Shown piece after piece: positions 13,801 through 26,400 of a stretch of DNA of 64,000 nt. Numbering within the stretch: position 1 is the first letter of the stretch; the number at the start of each line of letters is the position of its first letter. Source of the stretch: Phallusia mammillata (taxonomy: Eukaryota; Chordata; Ascidiacea; Phlebobranchia; Ascidiidae); contig QLIY01000157.1 in NCBI GenBank assembly GCA_003260075.1, positions 1 to 64,000 on the forward strand, read 5' to 3'. The notes beneath the pieces were generated by a model, which ran no database searches, was not told the DNA's origin, and saw nothing but the letters and a program-made list of their open reading frames with translations. Position numbers and translations under genes: made by a program.

Positions 13801-14788
13801 CGGTTGGGAGCCTGGTAATACACCCATAGATACTGTGGACTATTTTGAGTTAATCGTAAAAGCAAGAAACTTAGAAATATATATATTTTTGATTTTAAAA
13901 GCATTTTACTAGCAACGCACTTTTTCTGACAATTAAGGCAAAGTTGGGTTTGCGATCCTTTACCTATTTGCAACATTTGACAAGAGATAAACTGAGTTTA
14001 GATTAAAAAAGAAATATGCAAATTTTACCTACGGCATGGGATAGGTGTCTGTCCCCAGAAAAGGTTGGGAACTATTGATCTATACCCACATTTAGGTTTT
14101 GGGTTTGCGGCAAATTTTAGGCAGAAACAAGATAGGTAAATCAGAGCACCTCTAGCGTATTTCACAAACCACATGTCTTTAATCAGTAGATCAAAAGAGT
14201 AATTCACAGAAATTAATTCATAAGTTTAATGACTTGTTCAAGGTTTTTTAAGAATGACATCAAAATTGGATTCTAGCGTTTTTGTATAATTCATTAGCTG
14301 ACAGAAAACTTTAAAATGAGGTTTCGTTTAAGATTCACTTACAATTACATAAATCGTAAATTTGCTTCGAACACCAGTAGATATATTTATTTATTCGTAA
14401 GGCTACATTTGACAATAAAATCAAAACGAGGTTCTCACTACCTTTGCATTTGGACGGCTAAAGTGGTCTAACCTACAGCCACAAGATTGCAAAAACTACT
14501 TACGGCACACTAATAGAAATATTTTATAATACACTAGTTGAAAATCACTTATCACCAATATAAATCCTGTACCAATGAACACAGGACCTGGTTGGAACTT
14601 CGGATGAGCGGGGAATCGGCACAGACTGCGCATTAGTGACGTGTATGATTCAACTAGCTCAAATCGTCACTGGACTTGGAATTGGGACCCTGGTTACGTT
14701 GCTGGATACCGTCACTGTTACCGTGGCAACGGCTGCCATCGTTGCTTTCATTGGGACAATTTGGGCCGCTGTGTTTGTGAAATATTGA
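7826..14788 (+). CDS. SLC45-family MFS transporter (proton-coupled sugar transporter type)
   Basis: Nine exons: 7826-8502, 9119-9262, 9667-9824, 9968-10134, 10634-11246, 11773-12094, 12702-12904, 13561-13766 and 14585-14788. All have GT/AG ends and consistent phase, giving 897 residues. Family hallmarks are [13 protein letters not shown] at the first membrane span, the SLC45/sucrose-transporter loop [24 protein letters not shown] with the following GDPRAP stretch, and the closing [12 protein letters not shown] segment. Twelve membrane spans are expected, in two halves. The halves are joined by an unusually long basic, Ser-rich loop (exons 5-6, about 310 residues). The ~170-residue N-terminal tail is also cytosolic and basic ([10 protein letters not shown]). 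Known members move sugars with protons (SLC45A1/A4) or act in melanosomes (SLC45A2). The sequence is closest in feel to A1/A4, but orthology is not settled. An AATAAA signal lies at 14865-14870. Confidence 0.93.
10211..10390 (+). mobile_element. hAT-type MITE (180 bp) in SLC45 intron 4
   Basis: Ends CAGTGGTGGGATTC and GAGTCCCACCACTG. Flanks CTTTTATC (10203-10210) and TTTTTATC (10391-10398) match at 7 of 8 positions. A related inverted copy lies at about 42413-42580. Confidence 0.85.
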
Positions 14789-16859
14789 ATCGTATTGTTT
14801 TATATTCACTTGTGTTTGTTTTCGTGCTTTGTTCTATACAATGTAGGCAATTCAATATTTACCGAATAAAAATGTTCAACATATCACATGGAAAAGATTT
14901 CGTCGCCAACTGAAAAATATCTCGCATCTAAGAAACAACATACAAAATCAGCAGTTATCAGAACGAGTTTGCCGAATTAAAACAATTTAATGCGTGTTAT
15001 TGAATTTGCATACCGACAAAACCAACTCGGAAATTTCCTAGTTTCGTTAAACGCAAAAGCGGAACCGTAGAAGACAGAAAGATTAATTTTCTTCGAGCCC
15101 CTCAATCCGAAAAAAGAAAGACCTAAGAAACTTAACAACAATCAGGTCAAAATTTCACCTTTCCGATTCCGGTTCCAACCGGTTTGGAGGTTCGGAATAT
15201 AACCCCCCAAAATCGAAAAAACGGAAAGGCTATAGCCTTGGAGTTTTTCGAAATTTGAGTCAAAATTTACGATTTTGAAAACCGGTTTGAACCGGTTTGA
15301 GGGTTCGGCAGGAGGCAGAAACTGGTCTTAACTCCCCCCCCCCAGAAACAACATACAAAATCAGCAGTTATCAGAACGAGTTTGCCGAATTGAAACAATT
15401 TAACGCGTGTTAATGAATTTGCATACCGACAAAGCCAACTCGGAAATTTCCTAGTTTGGTTAAACGCAAAAACAGGACCGTAGGAGACAGAAACATTAAT
15501 TTTCTTTGAGCCCCTCAATCCGAAAAAAGAAAGACATAGGAAACTTAAATCAGGTCAAACTTTCACCTATCCGGTTCCAACCGGTTTGGAGGTTCGGTAG
15601 GAGGCAGAAACCGGAATATTCCCGCAAAAATCGGATTTTTCTTCAATTTTTTGATCCCCCAAAATCAAAAAAACGGAAAAGCCATAGCCTTAGGTTTTTT
15701 TCGAAAATCGGGTCAAAATTTTCGATTTTGAAAACCGGTTTAAACCGGTTTGGGGGTTTGGCAGGAAGCAGAAACCGATCATAACCGGTTTGAAACCGGA
15801 ATATTCCAGCGAAAACCCACCGAAACCCGGACTTTTCTTCGATTTTTTGAGCCCCAAATTCGAAAAAACGAAAAGGCAGCCTTAGGTTTTTTTCAATAAT
15901 CGCGTCAAAATTTTAGATTTTGAAAACCGGTTTAAACAGGCTTGGGGTTCGACAAGAGTCAGAAACCAGCCTTAGGGTTTTTTCGAAAGTCTTGTCAAAA
16001 TTTTAGATTTTGAAAACAGGTTTGACCTGGTTTTGGGGTTCGACAGGAGGCAGAAACCGGTCATAACCGGTTTGGAACCGGAATATTCCCGCGAAANTGG
16101 GCGCATAGAGTCACGCCCTCTACCAATTAAAAGACAGCGCAACAGAAAGCCTTTGTTCTCGTGTAATAACTTTTATCGTTTTATCCCGCTGCGCTTGTGC
16201 ATTTTTTTTTCGTTTTATCCCGCTGCGCTTGTGCATTTTCGCTTGTTGTGTTCGCATTATATCATTCATTGCTCTGAAGAAGCCCTAGGGGGGGGGGGGG
16301 ATCCCGGCCTAGATGAAATTTGCTTCTTCTCTATCGTCTCCCTGACATTTCTTTTTCCGTGGAACAGTTTGTCGATTGTGACGTATCCCATCTGGGGGGG
16401 GGGTCGGACATTAGTTACGCACTGTCACAATGTAGCACACTAAACCCCTCACGGAAAACCTTTGTTCTCGTGTAATTACTTTTCGTTTTATCCCGCTGCG
16501 CTTGTTCATTTTCGCTTGTTGTGCTTGCATTATATCATTCATTGCTCTGAAGAAGCCCTACCGTTATGGTGGGCAAAATGTTAGCAAAAATAGAAGTTCT
16601 CGAAACAACAACTAGTATTTTGTGGGGGGGGGGTAGCAAAAATACAAGTTCAACAACTAGTATTTTGTTTTACACCAGTTGAACGACAAATTTGTTAAAT
16701 ATGCAACCTGGTGGACGAAACACCTGTTCAGTATTTTGTATCCTTTTTTTGGTAATAAATTTAAACGCCAATAAATTGAATTTAAAGCGGTCCAAGAAAA
16801 AGTTTAGGCGACCCCACTTGGAGTCCCATAGATTGAAGACCAATGAGTTACAGCAAGCA
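14789..16859. repeat. AACCGGTT-rich repeat field with assembly joins
   Basis: After the SLC45 3' end, about 14930-16100 is built of diverged units of roughly 190 bp. They carry AAACCGGTTTGAACCGG, GAGGCAGAAACCGG and GAATATTCC blocks, so the palindrome AACCGGTT recurs. A C10 run at 15334-15343 is followed by a copy of 14932 onward. An N sits at 16097. G runs at 16288-16300, 16394-16403 (ten) and 16624-16633 (ten) also border repeated segments. The 91 bp at 16303-16393 duplicate part of the exon at 16860-17101. Confidence 0.7.
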
Positions 16860-17101
16860 CTATAAAATACAACATGCAGAAGATCTGGTGTTTTTTCGCT
16901 TTTGTGCGGTGAGTCGACGTTCCGATCCCGGCTTAGATGAAATTTGCTTCCTCTCTATCGTCTCCCTGTCATTTCTTTTTCCGTGGAACAGTTTGTCGAT
17001 TGTGACGTATCCCATCTTGGTTGTGACGTACAGTCTTTCGTCATCGGTTACTGTAATTCCGGTCACAGTCGCATAAACGTATTGTGCAGCAATTAATTCT
17101 C
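16860..17101 (-). CDS. Terminal coding exon ending in CCIL (partial gene)
   Basis: On the minus strand an acceptor TTTTTTATGCAG precedes 17101. The exon then stays open for 80 residues to TAG at 16860-16862. It reads ELIAAQYVYATV, then ITVTDDERLYVTTKMGYVTI, then a Lys/Arg-rich tail ending SSACCIL. A C-C-aliphatic-Leu terminus is a CAAX-like box, so the protein may be geranylgeranylated and membrane-tethered; that is inference. The mostly identical stretch at 16303-16393, bounded by G runs, is probably the other allele of the same exon. Upstream exons would lie to the right, inside or beyond the next gene, and I could not find them. It may instead be a processed or broken gene. Confidence 0.4.
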
Positions 17102-17482
17102 CTGCATAAAAAATAACAAAACCTAATCAAAACAGAAGTTATAATTTAATTTGGATATCTGCGGAAGTTCAAACAACATTGCCATGTCAAAAATGTATAG
17201 TAAACAACAGAATATAGCTCAATTACCTGTTAATCAAACTAAATAAACATGCTTTAATTCAGCCTATATACTTAAAATTACTACAAAACACATAATTAGG
17301 ATTAATTTACATTAAAAACAAACGTGTTTGCGAAAAGACCATATATATGTATGTATATATACACTGGCATTGTTTGTGACGTAACAGCGAAAAACAACCA
17401 GTCACTATTACGTCATGATTTTCAAACCTTTTAAACTCTGGACCAGCTTTATGTATTCGTTTTTTAGCTGCAGTCAGCAAAC
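17102..17482. other. Short intergenic region before the 1,213-residue gene
   Basis: AT-rich with a TATATGTATGTATATATACA stretch at 17340-17362. It presumably holds the promoter and leader of the gene starting at 17483. No exon is supported. Confidence 0.4.
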
Positions 17483-20400
17483 ATGGAATCGGTGACAAAA
17501 ATGCCGCTACCGTCTATAGCAGAAGAAGGTGGAGAAGAAAGTAATACGGATCAAGCAAGCAATGTGGTCCAGCGTCCAGTCTCTAAACGTCCAGTTACCA
17601 GAACAGTATGTTTTGTTTAGAATCTTGGTTTTAATGTTAGAAGCGGTTAGTTTGACAGTTAAAGAGTATAGTTCACGGTGCTATGTTTAGTTTTATCTCC
17701 TGTAATGACTCATTGTAAATATAAATCAAAACACTGTATTTGATTCGAGCACTATACTCGATTTTTTTGAGCAAGGACCATTTTTGTGCATTACATTTTC
17801 TGCCAATTTCTTTCTTTCTGCTATTTTCTGCGTTAGCAGCAAACCCCCAAACTCCTAAAATTTAAACAAATACATTTGTTTTAGAGAAACTATATGCAAC
17901 ATACAGGAATTTTTTTTCGACGCCAAGTCGCTGAATTCGGTTTTTAACATTATTTTGTTCCCATGACTTGAACTTAGGTTTAGAGTAGACCGTTGTGTAT
18001 AATAGTTGAAAAAAGTGAAACATGAGTCATTTAACTACGTTGCTTTTGGCTTTGGCATATTGGCTTAAAGTGCAATGCACTCAATGTTTTGTAAACAAAA
18101 AACCTCGTTTTTAATTAATTTTATTAATTAGAGAACCAAAATCGTGTATTTAGCTTCAACAATTATCTTTTTCAGAAACCGGTAAATCCGACGCGTTCCC
18201 GTCAGTCATTGTCGTCGAGAGCAAAGTCCCGATTGCGACTTCGGTCAGATCGAGGTGCCTCGCTAGAAGAAGATCACACTGATATCAAAATCGTCCTAAA
18301 GAAAACGAACTCCCAACAAGATGCGCAGAGATCAAATCCTTTGCCCGATATTTTTAAGGTTCGAAAAATTTTGTGGTGTGAAGTTTTACCTTGGGTAAAA
18401 TTTTATCTTCAAAATTTGATCAACTTTTCTAATGTGTAGGATAGTTTGTTTCACTTGGTGTAAGAGCACACAACGACATAATTGCACTGAACAATCAACA
18501 AGTAACAAAATAGCGTCGCATGCAATTGAAACATTATGCGCTGCAGCTACACCGCATTATAAATCGTAATGTGGTGGGAGCTCACCTGAGAGTGAATGAA
18601 ACACGCTTGGGTAAAATGTGGGTAGGACCAGTCGAGAGAGGCTTTAGTAGATATTCACTTGTGTTGGGGAAAAGAGGGTGGGATTTACTGTGTTAAAAAT
18701 TTCATTGTTTGTATCATTGGATCTATCTTTAAAGACTGCTATGGATAAACGACAAAAAGTTTGAAAATCTAAAGCAAATTTTCCCTAAATAATGTTACAT
18801 TTAAAATATACAGTTGCCTATAGAATTCCAAGTTGAAAATAATACATAAGCAATTTAAATATGAAAGTATGAAACACACACAAAGTTATTTTTTCCTAGG
18901 CTGATATGTATATGTGCACTTTTATTTACTAATTTATTGTAAACTGTTGATTGACAGAACCGAACGTTTTTTCAACGCAATGTGGAGGAAGACTCTAAAT
19001 TATCGATCATGGGACAAGATCTTACACTTCCATCATTCAACAAGACCACCAAGTAAATGATTTGTATTGTGCTGTTTATTCTGCATATGTACGTACAAAG
19101 TTGACGCCCCTGTATATGGGGGTTGCCATTTTCAAGCGGACCGAAAAAGAGCTCTTTAAGGATTTCAGTGAGCAACATTAGATGTGGACGTTGGGACCAT
19201 ACACCAGTTTATGCGCTGCATAGATTTCCATGTGTCTGGGCATATACATAAGCTCTTCAAGTACACCCAAGACCACTGTGAGCAACATTAGATGTAACTT
19301 CTCTGGCCACACACCAGTTTATGTACTGCATAGATTTCCATGTGTCTGGGCATACACAAAAGCTCTTCAAGTACACTGAAGCCCACTGTGTGCAACATTA
19401 GATGTAACTTCTCTGGCCACACACCAGTTTATGTACTGCATAGATTTCCATGTGTCTGGGCATACACAAAAGCTCTTCAAGTACACTGAAGCCCACTGTG
19501 TGCAACATTAGATGTAACTTCTCTGGCCACACACCAGTTTATGTACTGCATAGATTTCCATGTGTCTGGGCATACACAAAAGCTCTTCAAGTACACTGAA
19601 GCCCACTGTGTGCAACATTAGATGTAACTTCTCTGGCCACACACCAGTTTATGTACTGCATAGATTTCCATGTGTCTGGGCATACACAAAAGCTCTTCAA
19701 GTACACTGAAGCCCACTGTGTGCAACATTAGATGTAACTTCTCTGGCCACGCACCAGTTGAAATACTGCATAGGTTTTCCGCGTCTGGGCATACACATAA
19801 GCTTATTAAGTGCACTGAAGAACACTGTGATCAACATTAGATGCACGTTCTGTGGTCGCACACCAATATTGTTCACTATATGTTTTTTGCACGCTATGGG
19901 AGCAGTGCGAAACTGCACAAGAAAATTGCATTTTTATTGGCACCTATAGACTGCCTTGAACTGTTACACAACTTAAATTATCCCAACCTACCATTTGATC
20001 TATAACTCAAATACACTATAAGTTTTACATGATGTTTGACAGAGATACCCCCTTACAAAATGCGGCAAAACAGGAAATTTCGCACGAAATACGTCTAACC
20101 TTGGAAGAAGAGATAGGAAGATTCTTGACAATTCACTCATTTGGAATTCCAATCGAGGTACGAGTTATGAAAATCAATTTAGTAACAATCTAAAAAAGTG
20201 TCGCGAAGGCAGAGAAACAAGAAGTTGCTGGAACAGATTGTTTCTGGCAAAAAATGTGGCATGTAATATGTCATGGCTCGTATAAATTTAAATCTTTGGT
20301 TGTACTTATTTTGTGGCCATGTCAATGGCAATCCTGGGTATAGGCTATCTATATGCAATGATTCCTAACATTTATAGAAGGTTCGGTGACGCAAATAACA

Positions 20401-23400
20401 AGACTTTTCCTATATCGCGCTATAGTTTTGCACTCGCCTAAGTTCACCCTTACAATTCATGCCTGTCATGCAATTAACGTGTAGCTTTTATCACTTATTT
20501 ATCAGATCGTCATCAACTGCCATGCCGACTATGTGAAGGGAAGTACCCCTGGGGCTCGGGGAATTTTCCACTGCCCCAAATGTCTCGCGCACTGGCAACG
20601 AACCGGAAGTCTGCCAGAGAGTTGTGACGAAGTAAGTGACGTCATTGGAAAGTGACGTAAAATAAATTTTGCTGCTGTTTGCAAATGTGCTAGCTGGGTT
20701 CTGTGGGTTTTTTAATCTGGTATACGCTATTGTCCGTTTTAATGTAGTTTATATAATGCTTTTCGAAGGTTATGATGGTAAAGCTACTAACACAGGAACT
20801 CCCAATACACAGGTTTGCTAAATTACGATAGGTGACGCACGCAAAAACTTGGAATTAAGTTTGTGGAAAAAATACTGAACATGGCAGGAACTTGGCCGAA
20901 TGGTCCGGCGCGCCTGACCCATATACAGACATAAAAACCCTGATCGGGATTCGTCCCCGGGAGAGTCATAGGTTCGAACCCCGTGAAGAAGAAAAAAAAA
21001 ATACTGAACCTAATAGGTTTACTAGGGTTAGTCTGAGGTTTCATAATGATAATAATAACAATGAAGTTAAACTAAAAACCAAGTTCTTTTGTCAAATTTA
21101 GTCCCTTACCCTATTTCAGTATCACTGTCAATTTAAATAACTGCGGTCTTTGTCATCTATCGGTATTTCGCGAACCTTATGTACTGTGAGCGTCTGTCGT
21201 GGTAGCTCTGCTGGTTATGATGGCTTTGTCACAGAAACTATACACAACATGAAGTTATCAACAGCGGTGTTGGCTAAAGAAAACGTATATTTAAAACACT
21301 CTAAAAATTCGACGTACGTTGACCCAAATCGACCTTTCATACCTGATAGTGTATTTTTTACCCCTAACCAACCATTGTTCCGCTTAAAACTGGTTTAGTG
21401 CAAACATAAGACAGATAATAACGTCCACTTTACATCCTTCAAAGACATTTTTGAATGTCTAAGAAAAGCCACTTTGAGGTAAAGAGCCTATCAAATGAAT
21501 CGGAATATCTTAATCAACAAAAATATTTACACAGGCAGCTCGTTTTACACATGGACCCATGTTGAAGCTAAACATAAGTGAGGCTGCGAAGCTGGTTGAA
21601 GCAATTCAATCAGCCTCCAAGTTTGTTTCCCACACTGATCTCTCTAAGATTCTCCCCTTGCTTAATGAAGCGACCACCGAAGAGGAAAGAAAACGAATAA
21701 TTGAGTCGATATCGAAGAGAAGAACTTCGATAAGATCGGACACTGTAACTTTGGGTAAGTTTTGTTCCAGAATTTTTACCCCTTAGGATAATCTCGGGAA
21801 CCAATTCTGATCAAGATTTTTTGATGTTTGTATATGGGATGAGGGATTCAAATCATTCGTCTCGGATTGCTTACCACAAGACTGAGTTGTAAGTCGGGCC
21901 GAGCTTTTCGGGTAATGTTTTTAGGTTTAGATAAAACGGGGTTGATTTGGACCTGACTTTACATTCGACTTTATTTGTGCCAATTTTCGGACATTGTATG
22001 CAAAAACAAGTGTCGATTTTTGGGCTTTGTGTCTGTGTTTTTACAGGTATGTCACTACACAAACATATGAAGTGTGCGTTAATGTTTCTGCTTGCAGTTT
22101 GAGGGGCCAACGTATGGCCAACATTTATTGGGTGGTAATTTGGGATGTAAAGCTAAAAACGGATTCAAATTTGTCTTTTGTGCATTTAAGAACGACGAGT
22201 TGTCGCCCTTCAAATTCATTGGATGAAACATTTATTTTTAGTCTAACAAATTTACTTTACGTCTATAGGCCCAGGTTCCAACCAGGAACACAGCTTCGGT
22301 TTCGACTCTCCCGCGAGCGAAGAATATCACGAAAAAAATCACCAAGTCGTGTTGCAACTCACCCAAGCCATGAGGTCAAAGTTCATGACCTCCGACCCTG
22401 AATCAGGTCAACGAAACGACGGCGCCAAAATAAAGTCAGTGGGCCTTAAAAGTGGAGACGGGTCATTTTACCCCGGATTTTTTGTCACCCACAATATGAC
22501 GTCACAAGAAGGTGATGATTACGTACCCATGACGACACCGCTTATCGGGGAGTTCCCGTTCCGTGCGCGCGGTCGCTATGACGACGATGGCTGTTACCAT
22601 CCGTATCGCGTCCAGGATCCACACGTGTTCAGTGACGTCAGATTTCCGAAGCTCAAGCAGATGATGACGTCACAAACTCGAGAAGCTGGCGGTTCGAAAA
22701 ACGAGCTGGCGTCCAATTTTCGTTTCGCTTTTCAGGAAGGCCAGGACTTGATGCTGAACGAACTGTTGTCCAGCGGATTGTGGTGTACCGCTTACGAGTG
22801 CTACCTAGTGGGCATGTACGACTCGCGGGGAAACTTTAACGCCGCCTGCTGCGTGACACAGGACGGGTACATTGTCCCAGGGGTCTGCGATGATCGGAGT
22901 AAGTTTGCACCCCTCGCTGAGCACAACCAGGAAGGAAATCTCGTGTACTTACAACACGAGGAAAGTCCTGAACTAGAACAAGTATTACTGCAACTTCGGC
23001 ACTTACCACCTTGCCCGAAGGCTTCCGAAATTTCCCGAGGGCGCGTTCGGGAGTGGATGTGTGTGAGGGACGGAGCTGTGATTGAGGACGCAACACACAT
23101 TACAGTGTTTGTGAATGAAAATAACAGTGATTCTGGAGACGAGGAAATGAATGTGTTTATTGGTGGAGAAATCGGACCAGATGGGCAACTTTATCCATAC
23201 GGAAAATATGCAGCGGACGGATCCTTTATTCCAGGTTTGGTGAACTGCCTGTTGGGTTGGTTTAGTCGGTTGCTTCACGTTTGCCTTAAACTCTGCCCTT
23301 ATCTCAATAAACACAGTGGTTCCTTTATCTAAAATGCCAACAAAACTGTTTTTATTGAGCGTTTTCGAAAAAAGTACTACCAAAATTGGTTTCACCCCAG

Positions 23401-26400
23401 CAAGCAAATTAGCGCCATAAAGTTATACAAACTGCCCCAACAGCAGCTAAAGACATAAATGTGAATTCATTTAAAGTCCGGTTTCCGAGATTCAATGGGA
23501 AAAGACTAAATGTCTTCGTTGCTTTAGGGCAAGGATGTCCAAACTTAGTATAATGGGTTTTTTTCAATTATTATTATCAGGTGAAGACGCCCTCGGGCCA
23601 ACGTTTTTAAGCGTTTTAACCGTAGAATTGGAACACATATACACGGCTGCAAAAATGTCGTTAGTTTTCAAAGCTTCTAACAAACGCAGTGGAATAATCA
23701 ACATGGGTACAGACAAGATAATGAGTTTTATTTCACAAACACTTTTGAGGTTTTTCAGTTGGTACGTGATTCTGTCACTATATTTTTGTGTCTGTCCTTG
23801 TGTATTTCTGTGCGATCACGCTTTGTCGACTTGTTTGTAAATTGTTAGTATCTTATTTCAAGGAGGACCAGCAATAGCTACTCCGCCTGGCCTCGTGCAA
23901 ATCTCATCTAGTGGAAAAGACAACGAATCTCCGTTAAAAGTTCACAACTACAAGACTGATAAAGAGAGAGATGTGCTTGAACGGAAGAATTCTAAACTAC
24001 CGTCTGCAGGTTCCAATTCTGAACTGAATAGAGAAAAATCTCAAAAAACAAAATCGGGAACAGAAAGTCAGGTACATTTCGTCTTGTGTTAATGGAAAAG
24101 ATGAAAGCAAATTGTGTATCGATTTGTATGCCACAGGGTACTTCTCTCGGTTCAACAGAATGGGCCTGTGAGAAAAAGTGCACATTTTATACACATTACT
24201 TTATTTAAACTTTAAAAACTCGAAGTCACTCTGCAACACTACATACGGATCTGCTCATCAGTTTAATGACGAATATAACAGTCCGAATAAACGTAAAAAG
24301 CACTGATACTGGCAAGAGCATTTGCCGAAACGTTTAAATTTCGCTTTTTACTAGTGTTGTACCGAATCGGCTAAATTTCGATTCGGCCGAAACCGAATAT
24401 TCGGCGGTTTTGCCGAATAAATTCGGCCGAATCAACCGAATCATTTATGACGTCACGCGACTTCGTACAGTATGCGTTTGACATGAAAAAAATGTTTATT
24501 TACCAAGCAACTAGTGCAGAATAGTTGTGTTTCGTCCTAATTTCAGTTCTGTGGGGTTTAAAATTGCCTCAAGCATGATTGGCAACCTGCCAATGAATTA
24601 CTATTTTTTGACTACATTGGGAAAAAAACGATAATGTGTTGAAAAAGATACAAATTGATGCGATTTTTGTTATGTTTGGGCTTTTGAAAGATTGCGTGGT
24701 ACCTCAATAATCAGAAAAGACACGTCTAACGTTTTAAATTTTTTTTCGTAAAAGATGCGGTTTCGGCCGAATCTCAACAAATTATTTGGCCGAAACCGAA
24801 TCTTTGCAAAAATGACCGATTCGGCCGAATAAATTCGGCGAACCGAATATTCGGTACATCTCTACTTTTTACGTCTACTTGGACCGCTATATTCGTCATT
24901 GAAAATCGCTCTGAATTAACGATTGATTGTTTCTGTTAGTTTTGATGTTAAGGCCTAGTTTTCAATGCTTTTTCTGGAATTTTTTACAGTGAAACCAAAC
25001 CCAGTACTTCAAAAATATTGCATTTTTTGCGTTTTGCAAAACCCATTTGGCAACCAAAAACAATAAAAAAATGATGTAATATTAAAGATGACCTTTTCCC
25101 AAGAACTTCGGATAGTAACTAAAAAACGCCTGTTTCGCACTTAACCATAAGTTTTCTACAGTCAACGTTCAAAGATACAGAAGAACGTTCGAGTCGCTCA
25201 ACAGGGGAATTGCCAGAAGGATGGTCATCTCATACGACGAGTCTGAAGAGTTTGAGCAGCAGGAGTTTGTCAAGGCAGAATTCAAGGGATCTTCGATCGC
25301 AGGAGAGAATTTACAATAAGTATGATGTAAAAATCGACGAAAATCTTTTCTGTGCTTTTCCACGCCTTTTTGTATTGTCGGGTTAATTTTAATTGAAAAA
25401 ATATTTTTCATGTAAAATTGTTGCAGTTTGTTTACTGCTTGAAGCTATTTGACGTCTTTAACTAACTTTTTAACATAGTGTTGCCAAAAAACAGTCGAAA
25501 AGAAGGTTTACCAAAATGACAAAAATCTGCCTTTTTTAACAAATATTTAAACTTCACTGTGTATTTCAGGTATATATGTTTTTTGCGTTGTTTGGTTAAT
25601 TTAGACAACAAAGTTTTATAAAAGCGTTGCATTTCCAATATTCTTGCAGTTCCTTTACTGCTTAAAGCAACTTGATGGCTTTAACTAACTCTTCAACATA
25701 ACTGTTTCTAAAAAACAGTCTAATAGAAAGTTTGCCAAAATGACAAAAGGTGGTCTTTTAAACCGATATTTGTAAAAATATGTTAACTTTTAGAAAATCA
25801 GACCCTTTGCAACGGACACCAAGCATCGTTTTTATGCAAGAAAAGAGTGCTGAAGAGTTGGCAAAAGCGCCAAGCCGCCCGCCCAGCGCAAAACCGAAGC
25901 AAGCAGAAGTGTTAAACCCAGCAGTACGAAACAGAACAGGAAAACCTTCAACTAAGCCAGGAAGTCTTGCAGATGCTATGATGAGTACGTAAACCAAGTC
26001 AAACATATAATCGTGATAACCCTCTTAAAATCTACCTTTGAAGAGGTGGAATGTATTGTCACTGAATCAAATCAAAGTTTCAAAGATAATTTCATATACG
26101 TTTGACCGCACAATGCAAAGTATGAGGTCACCTTAATAACTTTTCTAGTTTTGGCACTACTTTTTAAATACAACCAGTAATAAACAGCTGTTGAAAGTTG
26201 ATAATGGTCGAACTAACAAAACTGACATGTACAGCATACGAGGCAGGCAACGGTGCTTTTAATTCAACTTTCGACGGGCATAGCACCACTGGGCCAGTGG
26301 CCAGTCCCGGATAGGCTCCTGTAATGGGCTTGAGTCCTATCGCAGGCTAGTAATTTCTAGCCCTTGCTTTGCACTATCCGAAAAATACCGGATTGATTCG

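Noticed and set aside
16300-16393. Separate coding exon between two G runs
   Set aside because: It is a partial copy of the exon at 16860-17101 bounded by join runs on both sides.
19158-19880. CRISPR-like array because of regular repeats
   Set aside because: The whole 110-bp unit is repeated with no variable spacers, and the context is an animal intron. It is a minisatellite.
20887-20990. Functional tRNA gene
   Set aside because: Box A and box B are present, but a proper acceptor stem and anticodon arm cannot be formed and an A-rich tail follows. It is a SINE.
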